Made by a program: the position numbers and the translations under genes. A model generated the notes under the pieces. It saw only the letters and a program-made list of their open reading frames with translations. It was not told the DNA's origin and ran no database searches. A DNA stretch of 12,626 nt from contig JBFMHD010000067.1 in the NCBI GenBank assembly GCA_040752395.1, positions 1 to 12,626 of the forward strand. Direction: 5' to 3'. Positions 5,033 to 12,429 of this stretch are shown here, in pieces. Each line of letters starts with the position of its first letter. The stretch's first letter is position 1. Source of the stretch: JBFMHD01 sp040752395 [NCBI: Candidatus Hydrogenedentota bacterium]. GTDB lineage: Bacteria > JBFMHD01.

Positions 5033-5622
5033 TGAGACCTGATAAAAACAAAGAAAACATTAAAATAAAGAGAGTTATTTTATGTGTTTTAGTATTATTT
5101 ATTTATTTTTTACTTATAACAAATACTCTAACCATAGAATCTGATACAAAAATAAGTAATATTCAGAGTGTGAAAACCGGGTTGGAATCTATTTCTGTCA
5201 AACAAGCAGAATATTCTTTTACAGGCCTTTTCATAAAGACAGTTATCGGACTTTTGATAATAATAGTAATAATATTTGTTATTTCCAGGTTTTTATGGCG
5301 GGGTAGAAGAATCTTTGAAAGAAAAAGTAATATTATTAAACAGCATTATATCTATCCGCTGGGAACGAATAAGTATCTTCTTTTAGTAGAGTTCAGCGAA
5401 AAATTGCTTCTTTTAGGAGTGACAGAAAATTCAATAAATTGCTTGACAGAAATAACAGAAAAAGACAAAATCGACAATATAAAGTTAGAATTAAGCAGGA
5501 GTGAGAAAAAGGGTTCGTTTACGAGTATTTTCAGGGAAGAAACAGAGAATAATAAAGGAATGGTTGACAAAAAAATCGACGAGTCATTGATTGATCGAAT
5601 TCGCAGACTAAAAGAGAGATAG
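5032..5622 (+). CDS. fliO: flagellar biosynthesis protein FliO (FliZ-like)
   Basis: The protein has 196 residues. A hydrophobic N-terminal segment (14-31) could be a signal peptide or membrane helix. After a short outside region comes a strong membrane helix (about 63-88), followed by the cytoplasmic FliO domain (about 95-145) with YIYPLGTNKYLLLVEF and LLLLGVTENSI, the recognisable family core. The charged tail ends IDRIRRLKER. FliO helps assemble or stabilise the FliP-FliQ-FliR export gate. The ATG overlaps the last base of the hepT frame, with only a weak GGA upstream, so its translation may depend on ribosomes from upstream; the premature hepT stop could weaken that coupling. The position directly before fliP supports the call. 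Confidence 0.85.
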   Translation: MRPDKNKENIKIKRVILCVLVLFIYFLLITNTLTIESDTKISNIQSVKTGLESISVKQAEYSFTGLFIKTVIGLLIIIVIIFVISRFLWRGRRIFERKSNIIKQHYIYPLGTNKYLLLVEFSEKLLLLGVTENSINCLTEITEKDKIDNIKLELSRSEKKGSFTSIFREETENNKGMVDKKIDESLIDRIRRLKER

Positions 5623-5661
5623 TTTAAGATTAAAAACGAAGTAATCTACGGAGCAATGTTC

Positions 5662-6498
5662 ATGGGAGGGAATGTAGTACAATCCGCAACTTATATCTTA
5701 CAATTTACAAATTACCTAAATAGGATTTGCAGGTTTAAAAAATATTTCTTTATTATTTTAATATTCCTATTCTTTTTTTGGAGTCGGATTTACGGAGCGG
5801 GTGAAGATTTAAATCTTCCGTTACCTGTACCAAAAGTTAATATCGACATAACAGAAGCAAAATCGCCAGAAGAAGTATCAACAGCATTACAGCTTCTTTT
5901 CCTTTTAACAATACTTGCTTTAGCGCCCTCTATAATTTTAATGACCACCTCATTTGTACGTGTGGCAATAATCTTATCGTTTATAAAAAGAGCGTTATCA
6001 CTCCAGGATTTGCCGCCAAATCAAGTAATGATGTCACTCGCTTTGTTCCTCACTTTTTTTATAATGGCTCCCACCTTTTTAAAAATAAATAACGAGGCTA
6101 TTCAGCCTTATCTGAAAGGAGAAATTACTCAAAGAGAGGCTCTTTCTAAAGCGATGGTGCCATTAAGAGAATTTATGTTTAAACAAACCCGCGAAAAAGA
6201 CATAGCTTTATTTGTAAAATTAGGGAATTTAGAAAGACCTAAAAATATGAATGATATCCCAACTTATATTCTTGTGCCAGCATTTATGATATCTGAAATA
6301 CATATATCTTTTATTATGGGATTATATTTGTATTTACCCTTTGTTGTAATAGATATGGTTGTAGCCTCGACTTTGTTATCTATGGGTATGATAATGTTGC
6401 CGCCGGTTATGATATCATTACCTTTTAAAATATTATTGTTTATCGTTATTGATGGCTGGCATTTATTATCGTATGCGATCGTGAAGGCGTATATGTGA
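5662..6498 (+). CDS. fliP: flagellar export gate protein FliP
   Basis: From ATG 5662 the protein has 278 residues; FliP is usually near 245-250. GGAG (5650-5653) is 8 nt from this ATG but only 2 nt from the in-frame ATG 5656, so 5662 is preferred. A basic, then hydrophobic stretch (about 25-46) ending in YGAG looks like the cleaved FliP signal peptide. The family core follows: TSFVRVAIILSFIKRAL, DLPPNQVMMSLALFLTFFIM, then PAFMISEIHISF and the C-terminal helices ending VKAYM. FliP forms most of the export-gate channel in the inner membrane. The roughly 25 residues before the signal peptide are unusual and are encoded by DNA resembling degenerate AATTTAC heptamers. Confidence 0.95.
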   Translation: MGGNVVQSATYILQFTNYLNRICRFKKYFFIILIFLFFFWSRIYGAGEDLNLPLPVPKVNIDITEAKSPEEVSTALQLLFLLTILALAPSIILMTTSFVRVAIILSFIKRALSLQDLPPNQVMMSLALFLTFFIMAPTFLKINNEAIQPYLKGEITQREALSKAMVPLREFMFKQTREKDIALFVKLGNLERPKNMNDIPTYILVPAFMISEIHISFIMGLYLYLPFVVIDMVVASTLLSMGMIMLPPVMISLPFKILLFIVIDGWHLLSYAIVKAYM

Positions 6499-6500
6499 TC

Positions 6501-6520
6501 CGACATTCTTTCGAATGTCG
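6501..6520 (+). other. stem-loop just after the fliP stop
   Basis: CGACATTC (6501-6508), a TTTC loop and GAATGTCG (6513-6520) form a perfect 8-bp stem two bases after the fliP stop codon. There is no T-run after it, so it is not an intrinsic terminator. It could protect mRNA ends or mark the start of the inserted repeat block. Confidence 0.6.
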
Positions 6521-6640
6521 AATTGAAAATTGAAGTTAAAGGAACAAAGGAACAAAGTAGTAAGGGTCACAAGACCCGTAGTAGGCAAATAAATTTGCAA
6601 TTTGCAATTTAAAATTTGCAATAGAGCGAAGCGACAGAGG
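6521..6640 (+). repeat. solo REP-like element and tandem words upstream of fliQ
   Basis: The block starts with AATTGAA twice (6521-6534) and GGAACAAA twice (6541-6556). From 6559 it matches the right arm of the 1-140 element exactly for 38 bp, including the palindrome GGGTC-ACAA-GACCC. It then has four AATTT-type heptamers (6592-6619) where the first copy has three, and the shared tail GAGCGAAGC. TAGTA flanks the palindrome on both sides as a direct repeat. The block ends next to the fliQ Shine-Dalgarno AGAGGAGG (6636-6643). Confidence 0.9.
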
Positions 6641-6650
6641 AGGCTTAACA

Positions 6651-6929
6651 ATGAGTATTAACGAAGTAGTAGCTATAGCTCGAGACACTATCTGGATAGC
6701 TATATACACTGCTGCACCTATGTTATTAACGAGCATCATTGTAGGACTTGGTATCAGCATACTTCAAACAACAACCTCTATTCAGGAACAGACGCTTACC
6801 TTTGTACCTAAATTAGTAGCTATTTTTGTGGTGACAGTGTTGTTCGGTGGTTTTATGACACAGACGATGATGGATTTTACAATCCAGATTTTCGAGAAAA
6901 TAATGAATATCAAAGCAAGCAATTTCTAG
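6651..6929 (+). CDS. fliQ: flagellar export gate protein FliQ
   Basis: The protein has 92 residues with two membrane helices (about 14-37 and 52-75), the standard FliQ size and layout. The family pattern is seen in the N-terminal amphipathic stretch, GLGISILQTTTSIQEQTLTFVPKL, and the hydrophobic AIFVVTVLFGG. FliQ packs around FliP and FliR in the export gate. ATG 6651 follows AGAGGAGG with 7-nt spacing. A 152-bp gap with a REP-like element separates it from fliP, although these genes are usually close together; the repeat probably inserted between them. Confidence 0.95.
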   Translation: MSINEVVAIARDTIWIAIYTAAPMLLTSIIVGLGISILQTTTSIQEQTLTFVPKLVAIFVVTVLFGGFMTQTMMDFTIQIFEKIMNIKASNF

Positions 6930-6954
6930 ATATCACATCAGTTATAAGTGATAT
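6930..6954 (+). other. 7-bp dyad in the fliQ-fliR gap
   Basis: ATATCAC (6930-6936) and GTGATAT (6948-6954) are perfect reverse complements separated by 11 bases, directly after the fliQ stop. It could be a weak hairpin or a binding site; in AT-rich DNA chance is also possible. Confidence 0.35.
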
Positions 6955-6961
6955 AATAAAA

Positions 6962-6984
6962 GCAAGAGGCAAGAGGCAAGAAGC
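6962..6984 (+). repeat. GCAAGAG heptamers abutting the fliR start
   Basis: GCAAGAG, GCAAGAG and GCAAGAA (6962-6982) plus GC run straight into the fliR ATG. There is no better Shine-Dalgarno, so the repeat's own AAGAGG must serve as the ribosome-binding site if one is used. Confidence 0.8.
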
Positions 6985-7755
6985 ATGGAGATAATCCTTT
7001 ATCATTTCAGGACTTTTTTTATAGTTTTTTCAAGGGTATCGGGCTTGTTTGTTGCTACACCGGTTTTTGCTTCGCAATCAATACCAATGATTTCAAAAGG
7101 CACACTCGCTTTTTTTATCTCTTTAATATTGTACCCTATTGTGAATGCTCATATCCCCAAAACGCCTGATTCAATGGTATCCTATTTATTTTTATGTGGC
7201 CAGGAGGTACTGATAGGTCTGATCATTGGTTTGACTGCGGCGGTAATAATACAGATTTTTCAAATATCAGCTGAATTTTACAGCACTCAGATTGGTTTTG
7301 GGATAATGAGTGTTTTTGATCCTTTAAGTGAAAACAATATCCCGCTAATCGGTCATTTTCAGGCGCTTCTTGGACTAATGATATTTCTACTATTAAGTGG
7401 AGATGCGTTTATTTTGATGGGGCTTAAGGATAGTTTTGTGTTATGGGAGACCATCTCTATTAACAATGCAGAATCGTTTTACAAAATATTTTTCGATATA
7501 ATTCACATGGTATTTATTGTTAGTTTTCAGATAGGTGCGCCTTTGATGGCGACTATGTTTCTTATCTCTGTTGCATCAGGCCTTCTCTCGCGTGCAGCAC
7601 CGCAAATGAATATACTTATTGTTGAGTTGCCGATAAAGATTGTTATTGGATTATTGAGTCTGGCAATACTGATGCCAATCTTTTTTAAATTAGGTGGCGA
7701 AGTGATAACAAAAATAGATTATTATATTCGAGTTTTAGTAAAAGTATGTGGCTAA
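6985..7755 (+). CDS. fliR: flagellar export gate protein FliR
   Basis: The protein has 256 residues, the normal FliR length, and is very hydrophobic, with about six membrane segments. Family features include the N-terminal FSRVSGLFVATPVFASQSIP, the central GLIIGLTAAVIIQIFQISAEF, QIGFGIMSVFDPLSENNIPLIG, and RAAPQMNILIVELPIKI near the C-terminus. FliR completes the FliPQR gate through which rod, hook and filament proteins are exported. The start sits directly after GCAAGAG tandem heptamers, with no ordinary Shine-Dalgarno. The gene overlaps flhB by 10 nt. Confidence 0.96.
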   Translation: MEIILYHFRTFFIVFSRVSGLFVATPVFASQSIPMISKGTLAFFISLILYPIVNAHIPKTPDSMVSYLFLCGQEVLIGLIIGLTAAVIIQIFQISAEFYSTQIGFGIMSVFDPLSENNIPLIGHFQALLGLMIFLLLSGDAFILMGLKDSFVLWETISINNAESFYKIFFDIIHMVFIVSFQIGAPLMATMFLISVASGLLSRAAPQMNILIVELPIKIVIGLLSLAILMPIFFKLGGEVITKIDYYIRVLVKVCG

Positions 7756-8906
7756 AAGTAGAAGCAAGAAGTAACATCGGTTCGTTCTTTATAAAGGATG
7801 TCATCAGAATCGATTTGCAGTGGTTTGCAGCTGAGGACGAGGGCAGAACTGAGAAACCCACAGGAAAAAAATTAGGTAAAGCACGCAGTGAAGGTAAAGT
7901 ACCTAAAAGTCAATTCTTAAATCAGGCCGTGTTACTTTTTACCGGATTTATGGTTTTATATTATTTAGCTGGATGGGCATTTAGAAATTTAATGTGGTTT
8001 ACCACCTATTCAATTCAGCTGATATCAGATGCTAAAGATTTTTCATTATCAGATTTTACTAATATTTTATTTTTTACTATGTTCTTTATTTTAAAAATAT
8101 TAAGTCCTTTTTTAATTATTGCTATTATCGTTGCGATTGTAATAAACATTATTCAGAGTGGTATCGTATGGTCATTCAATCCATTTAAGTTCGATTTCAA
8201 TCGGGTGCTACCTCATTTACCAAGATTTTTTACCACTAATATTTTTTCACGGCAAGCAGCTGTTAATTTTATAAGAACCATTGCTTTGCTTGTTATAATT
8301 TCTTTTATTGAGTATAAAGTTATTAAAAATAGATATGATGAGATACCCTATATGATGATGATGGGGGTGATGGATAGTGTAAGATTTACGATGGATGTAA
8401 CTTTTAATATTTTTTTGAAAGTCCTGATATTAATGCTTATAATCGGGATAGCTGATTATTTGTTTCAAAAATATGAATACATCCAGAGTTTGATGATGAG
8501 GCCTGAAGAGGTAAAAGACGAGCTAAGACAGGCCGAGGGCGACCCGTTGATTAAAAAGGAGCTCAGGAAACGACAATTTGCGATGAGTGCTGCGAGAATG
8601 ATGAGAGAGGTACCAAAGGCAGATGTTGTTATAACCAACCCCACGCATTATGCAGTTGCGCTTAAGTATGACCAGCTTACTATGGATGCGCCAATGTGTA
8701 TAGCTAAAGGCAAGAATTATCTCGCACTAAAAATCAAAGAGATTGCGATACAATATGGCATCCCTATTGAAGAAAACAAAGAATTAGCAAAAGCCTTGTA
8801 CGATACTGTGGAGATAGGAGATTTCATACCAGCTGAGTTATATAGAGCCGTAGCTGAGATACTCGGAAGAATATTTAGAATGAGAAACAGGAGAAAGGCA
8901 GCGTGA
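7746..8906 (+). CDS. flhB: flagellar export substrate-specificity switch protein FlhB
   Basis: The protein has 386 residues. The conserved N-terminal DLQWFA and RTEKPTGKKLGKARSEGKV lie at 23-51, after a 22-residue lead. Four membrane helices occupy about 60-235, then a cytoplasmic domain with the autocleavage motif N298-P299-T300-H301 in VVITNPTHYAVAL. Cleavage between Asn and Pro, known for the family, is part of the switch from rod/hook to filament export. The C-terminus (MRNRRKAA) is basic. Start ATG 7746 overlaps fliR by 10 nt and has no clear Shine-Dalgarno, so translation is probably coupled; no better in-frame start keeps the DLQWFA segment. The end overlaps flhA by 4 nt (GTGA). Confidence 0.96.
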   Translation: MWLKVEARSNIGSFFIKDVIRIDLQWFAAEDEGRTEKPTGKKLGKARSEGKVPKSQFLNQAVLLFTGFMVLYYLAGWAFRNLMWFTTYSIQLISDAKDFSLSDFTNILFFTMFFILKILSPFLIIAIIVAIVINIIQSGIVWSFNPFKFDFNRVLPHLPRFFTTNIFSRQAAVNFIRTIALLVIISFIEYKVIKNRYDEIPYMMMMGVMDSVRFTMDVTFNIFLKVLILMLIIGIADYLFQKYEYIQSLMMRPEEVKDELRQAEGDPLIKKELRKRQFAMSAARMMREVPKADVVITNPTHYAVALKYDQLTMDAPMCIAKGKNYLALKIKEIAIQYGIPIEENKELAKALYDTVEIGDFIPAELYRAVAEILGRIFRMRNRRKAA

Positions 8907-10963
8907 ATTTTAACGAATGGGTAAAACGTTCTGAGATTTTATTCCCGCTCTTTTTTGTATGTATAATTGTAATGCTTGTTGTACCACTCCCAACATTTAT
9001 TTTAGACCTTTTATTATCATTAAATATTTCATTATCGATGGTCGTTCTTCTTACAACAATCTATACACCACGAGCTATAGATTTTTCAATATTTCCTGCT
9101 TTACTTTTAGTGACAACAGTCTTTAGACTTGCATTAAACGTCTCTTCAACAAGATTGATTTTGCTTCAGGGTATAGCCTTTGGCGGCAAGATAATAAGAG
9201 CTTTTGGAGAGTTTGTTATTGGCGGCAATTATGTAGTTGGTATAGTAATATTTTTAATACTTGTAATAATTCAGTTTATTGTAATTATAAGGGGTGCTAC
9301 GAGGGTTTCTGAGGTTGCGGCACGGTTCACACTCGATGCTATGCCAGGCAAACAGCTCGCTATAGATGCTGATCTCCAGCAGGGACTCATAACAGAAGCC
9401 GAGGCAAAAGAGAGAAGGAAAGAGATAAGACAGGAAGCTGATTTTTATGGTGCGATGGATGGTGCTGCCAAATTTGTGCAGGGCGACACAATGGCTGGAT
9501 TAATCATTACTTTTATTAATATTATTGGTGGACTGATTATAGGTACGATATTCAGGGGGGAGCCGATAATGGAAGCAGCGCGAGTTTATACGACACTTAC
9601 TGTAGGTGATGGGCTTGTGGCTCAGATACCGTCTCTTTTAGTATCGGTAGCAACTGGTTTAATAGTCACTCGCGCAGCAACCGATTCTGAGATGAGCACC
9701 GATGTAGTTAGACAGCTGACAAGACAACCAAGAGCCTTGTATATCGCATCAGGTATACTGACATTTTTTGGTATCTTTACTCCGCTGCCAGCCTCGAGTC
9801 TGTTACCTATGGCTGCTTTTTTTGCTTTTATTGCTTATCAATCTCACCAATCAATGCAGGTACTCGCAAAAGAAAAAGAAGCCACTAAAAAGAAAAAAGA
9901 AGCTGAAGAGATTAAAAAACCAGAAAATGTTACTGCATTATTAACAGTGGATCCTATGGAATTAGAGATCGGATATAGTTTAATACCACTTGTTGACCCT
10001 CAACGTGGCGGTGATCTACTTGATAGAATAACTCTGATTAGAAGACAGATGGCGCTTGAGATGGGAATAATAGTTCCGCCAATACGCATAAGAGATAATT
10101 TAAAGTTAAAACCCGAGGCATACATAATAAAAATAAGAGGGGTAGAGGTTGCAGGTGGGACATTAAGGATAGATAGATATCTTGCAATGAATCCTGGTAC
10201 AGTTGATGTAAAGATACCTGGCGAGGTTACGGTAGAGCCTGCATTCGGGTTCCCTGCGATATGGGTATCAGAAGAGAACAGAGAGAAGGCTGAAATGGCT
10301 GGCTATACTGTGGTCGATGTTCCGACTGTTATAGCAACACATCTTACTGAAGTGATAAGAAATAATGCACATATAATTCTTGGCAGAAAAGAGGTAAAAG
10401 ACATACTTGATAATTTGAAAAGAACAAATGAGGCTCTGGTTAATGAATTAATACCAAATGTATTAACTATGGGTGAGGTGCATAAAGTTTTACAGAGGTT
10501 ACTTGAAGAGGATGTCTCGATAAGGGATATGATTACAATATTAGAGACATTATCTGATAAAGCAGTAGCTTATGGTAAAGACATAGAATTACTGGTTGAG
10601 GCAACGAGGCAGGCTTTAGCAAGGCATATTTGTAAATCTTTACAGCAGCCTGACGGTAAAATGTATCTTGTTACGCTTGACCCTGCATTAGAAAATATCA
10701 TAGTAAATTCTATACAGGAGACTCCAGAGGGCAAAATTGCGGCTATCGAACCCACCATTAATCAAAAACTTTTAAGAAATATAGCTACAGAGGTTGACAA
10801 ACTTACAAAGAAAGGGTATCCTGCAGTTGTTTTGTGTAGCCCTGCTATCCGCAATGTTTTTCGGAAGCTTACAAGAAAAGTTGCTCCTGGCTTAAAAGTC
10901 ATATCTTTTCAGGAGATAACAAGTGACATTGATATTCAGGCAGTAGGTATGGTTGGTGTATGA
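8903..10963 (+). CDS. flhA: flagellar export gate/platform protein FlhA
   Basis: The protein has 686 residues, close to the usual length of about 690. The N-terminal half holds about eight membrane helices (to about residue 310) with the FHIPEP family signature FRLALNVSSTRLILLQG (74-90). The long conserved cytoplasmic loop has GATRVSEVAARFTLDAMPGK (131-150) and FYGAMDGAAKF (181-191), whose D186 matches a residue linked to proton-driven export in Salmonella. The C-terminal domain (about 340-686) docks export substrates and chaperones. Start GTG 8903 has AGGAG at 8889-8893 and overlaps the flhB stop by 4 nt. The end overlaps flhF by 4 nt (ATGA). Confidence 0.97.
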   Translation: MNFNEWVKRSEILFPLFFVCIIVMLVVPLPTFILDLLLSLNISLSMVVLLTTIYTPRAIDFSIFPALLLVTTVFRLALNVSSTRLILLQGIAFGGKIIRAFGEFVIGGNYVVGIVIFLILVIIQFIVIIRGATRVSEVAARFTLDAMPGKQLAIDADLQQGLITEAEAKERRKEIRQEADFYGAMDGAAKFVQGDTMAGLIITFINIIGGLIIGTIFRGEPIMEAARVYTTLTVGDGLVAQIPSLLVSVATGLIVTRAATDSEMSTDVVRQLTRQPRALYIASGILTFFGIFTPLPASSLLPMAAFFAFIAYQSHQSMQVLAKEKEATKKKKEAEEIKKPENVTALLTVDPMELEIGYSLIPLVDPQRGGDLLDRITLIRRQMALEMGIIVPPIRIRDNLKLKPEAYIIKIRGVEVAGGTLRIDRYLAMNPGTVDVKIPGEVTVEPAFGFPAIWVSEENREKAEMAGYTVVDVPTVIATHLTEVIRNNAHIILGRKEVKDILDNLKRTNEALVNELIPNVLTMGEVHKVLQRLLEEDVSIRDMITILETLSDKAVAYGKDIELLVEATRQALARHICKSLQQPDGKMYLVTLDPALENIIVNSIQETPEGKIAAIEPTINQKLLRNIATEVDKLTKKGYPAVVLCSPAIRNVFRKLTRKVAPGLKVISFQEITSDIDIQAVGMVGV

Positions 10964-12384
10964 CAGAGGAAAGAGTTTTTACAGGAAGAAGTCATAAAGA
11001 TGCTATTACTAAAGTGAGAGAGGAGTTTGGTGAAGAAGCGATAATTTTAACTTCACGAAAATTAAAAGATAGATATGAAATCATAGCACGGGCTAATAAA
11101 AATCATTTTGATGATAAAAGCAGAATAAAAAAATCTTATGATATTAAATTACTGCAACAAAAACTGAAAGAAGAGATGGAGCGCAGGCGAAAGGCCAAAG
11201 ATAATGCAGAAAAATTAAAAACCGATATATCACTTGTCTCAGACGACGAGGTATTTCTTAAATTTTCTAAAGAACCGTATGAGGAGGCAGAGGAAGCCAA
11301 ACCTCTTACTTACAAAAATATCTTAAAAATAAGACGATATACACCGGAAAAACCGAAAGTAGACAAAAACGAGATTGGAGATGGCGTTTATAAAGAAGTT
11401 GCCGATGATGAAACAACGACTATAAGAAAACATAACTTACAAAACGAGATAATTAAACAGTATAATCATTCATATCGTGAAACAAACAAAAGAATAGAAC
11501 ATTTCGAAGATATACTTAAAAACCTGCAAGAAAAAGTGAATGAGGTCTTCAATAAAATATCAATAGTTGAAGGAAGCCAGAAAAAAATTCATCATCCTGT
11601 AATAGAAAAATTCAGGATACATCTTGTTAATAAAGGTATCGATAAAGAAATAATCGCGGATATTGTAAACAAAGTGGGACGAGAGTTAAAAGAAAGAAAA
11701 GATATCAATGATGATTTAATAAAAGAGATGTTTGTAAAAGAGATTAGAAGGTCTTTTTCTATAGGAAATATAAAATTTGGCAGTATGGATAACAATTTTG
11801 AGCTTGTGGTTTTAATGGGGCCTGCTGGTTGTGGCAAAACAACAACGTTAGTTAAGATGGCGAGATTGTTAATAAAAGAGTATAAAATGAATATCGGTAT
11901 TGCAACTATGGATTATCAGAAAGTTGGTGCCAAAGAACAGATAGGAAGGTATGCCCGAGTTTTAGATGTCCCTGTGTTATACGTTACAAAACCAGTTGAA
12001 ATGGATAAAAATCTCAGTATATTTGCGCGAGACAAAAGCGTGATACTTTTTGATACCCCGGGTTTTACTCCTTCACTTGGAAAGGAGAATATACAGAATA
12101 TGAAGAGGTATCTACAATTTTTTAAAAATCCCTGTAAAAAAATTTTAATTCTTCCTGCAACATGGAAAACTGAAGACTTAAAACGGCTTATTAAATCGTA
12201 TGAAGAATTAAAAGTCACAAGTTATATTTTTACTTCTATTGAAGAGACAGTTAATACAGGAAATATTTTTAATATAATGTATCGTTCTGAAGTAAATGAA
12301 ATTTTATGGACTTCTGGTGCGTCGCCAACAGGTAGAATTTATATACCTCAAAAAGACGAGTTCATCAATCGGCTAATAAATTAA
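10960..12384 (+). CDS. flhF: FlhF-like SRP-family GTPase with altered G motifs
   Basis: The protein has 474 residues, long for FlhF. The N-terminal B-domain pattern, VFTGRSHKDAITKVREEFGEEAIILTSRKL (7-36), is typical. A charged coiled-coil-rich middle (about 50-215) is followed by a helical N domain and the NG GTPase domain (about 280-474). G1 is intact, GPAGCGKTTT (287-296). The others are altered. Where SRP GTPases have DTYR there is D318-Y-Q-K. Where they have DTAGR there is DTPGF (365-369). Where they have TKxD there is T425-S-I-E. FlhF sets flagellar position and number, normally with FlhG. The gene overlaps flhA by 4 nt, its standard place. The call is firm; normal GTP binding or hydrolysis is doubtful. 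Confidence 0.9.
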   Translation: MTEERVFTGRSHKDAITKVREEFGEEAIILTSRKLKDRYEIIARANKNHFDDKSRIKKSYDIKLLQQKLKEEMERRRKAKDNAEKLKTDISLVSDDEVFLKFSKEPYEEAEEAKPLTYKNILKIRRYTPEKPKVDKNEIGDGVYKEVADDETTTIRKHNLQNEIIKQYNHSYRETNKRIEHFEDILKNLQEKVNEVFNKISIVEGSQKKIHHPVIEKFRIHLVNKGIDKEIIADIVNKVGRELKERKDINDDLIKEMFVKEIRRSFSIGNIKFGSMDNNFELVVLMGPAGCGKTTTLVKMARLLIKEYKMNIGIATMDYQKVGAKEQIGRYARVLDVPVLYVTKPVEMDKNLSIFARDKSVILFDTPGFTPSLGKENIQNMKRYLQFFKNPCKKILILPATWKTEDLKRLIKSYEELKVTSYIFTSIEETVNTGNIFNIMYRSEVNEILWTSGASPTGRIYIPQKDEFINRLIN

Positions 12385-12429
12385 TAATTATTACTTGCAA
12401 AATATTACAATAATAGATAATATTTATTT

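Noticed and set aside
12383-12425. Terminator after flhF
   Set aside because: TAATAATTATTA and the AAATATT/AATATTT dyads contain no G-C pairs and no T-tract of terminator type.
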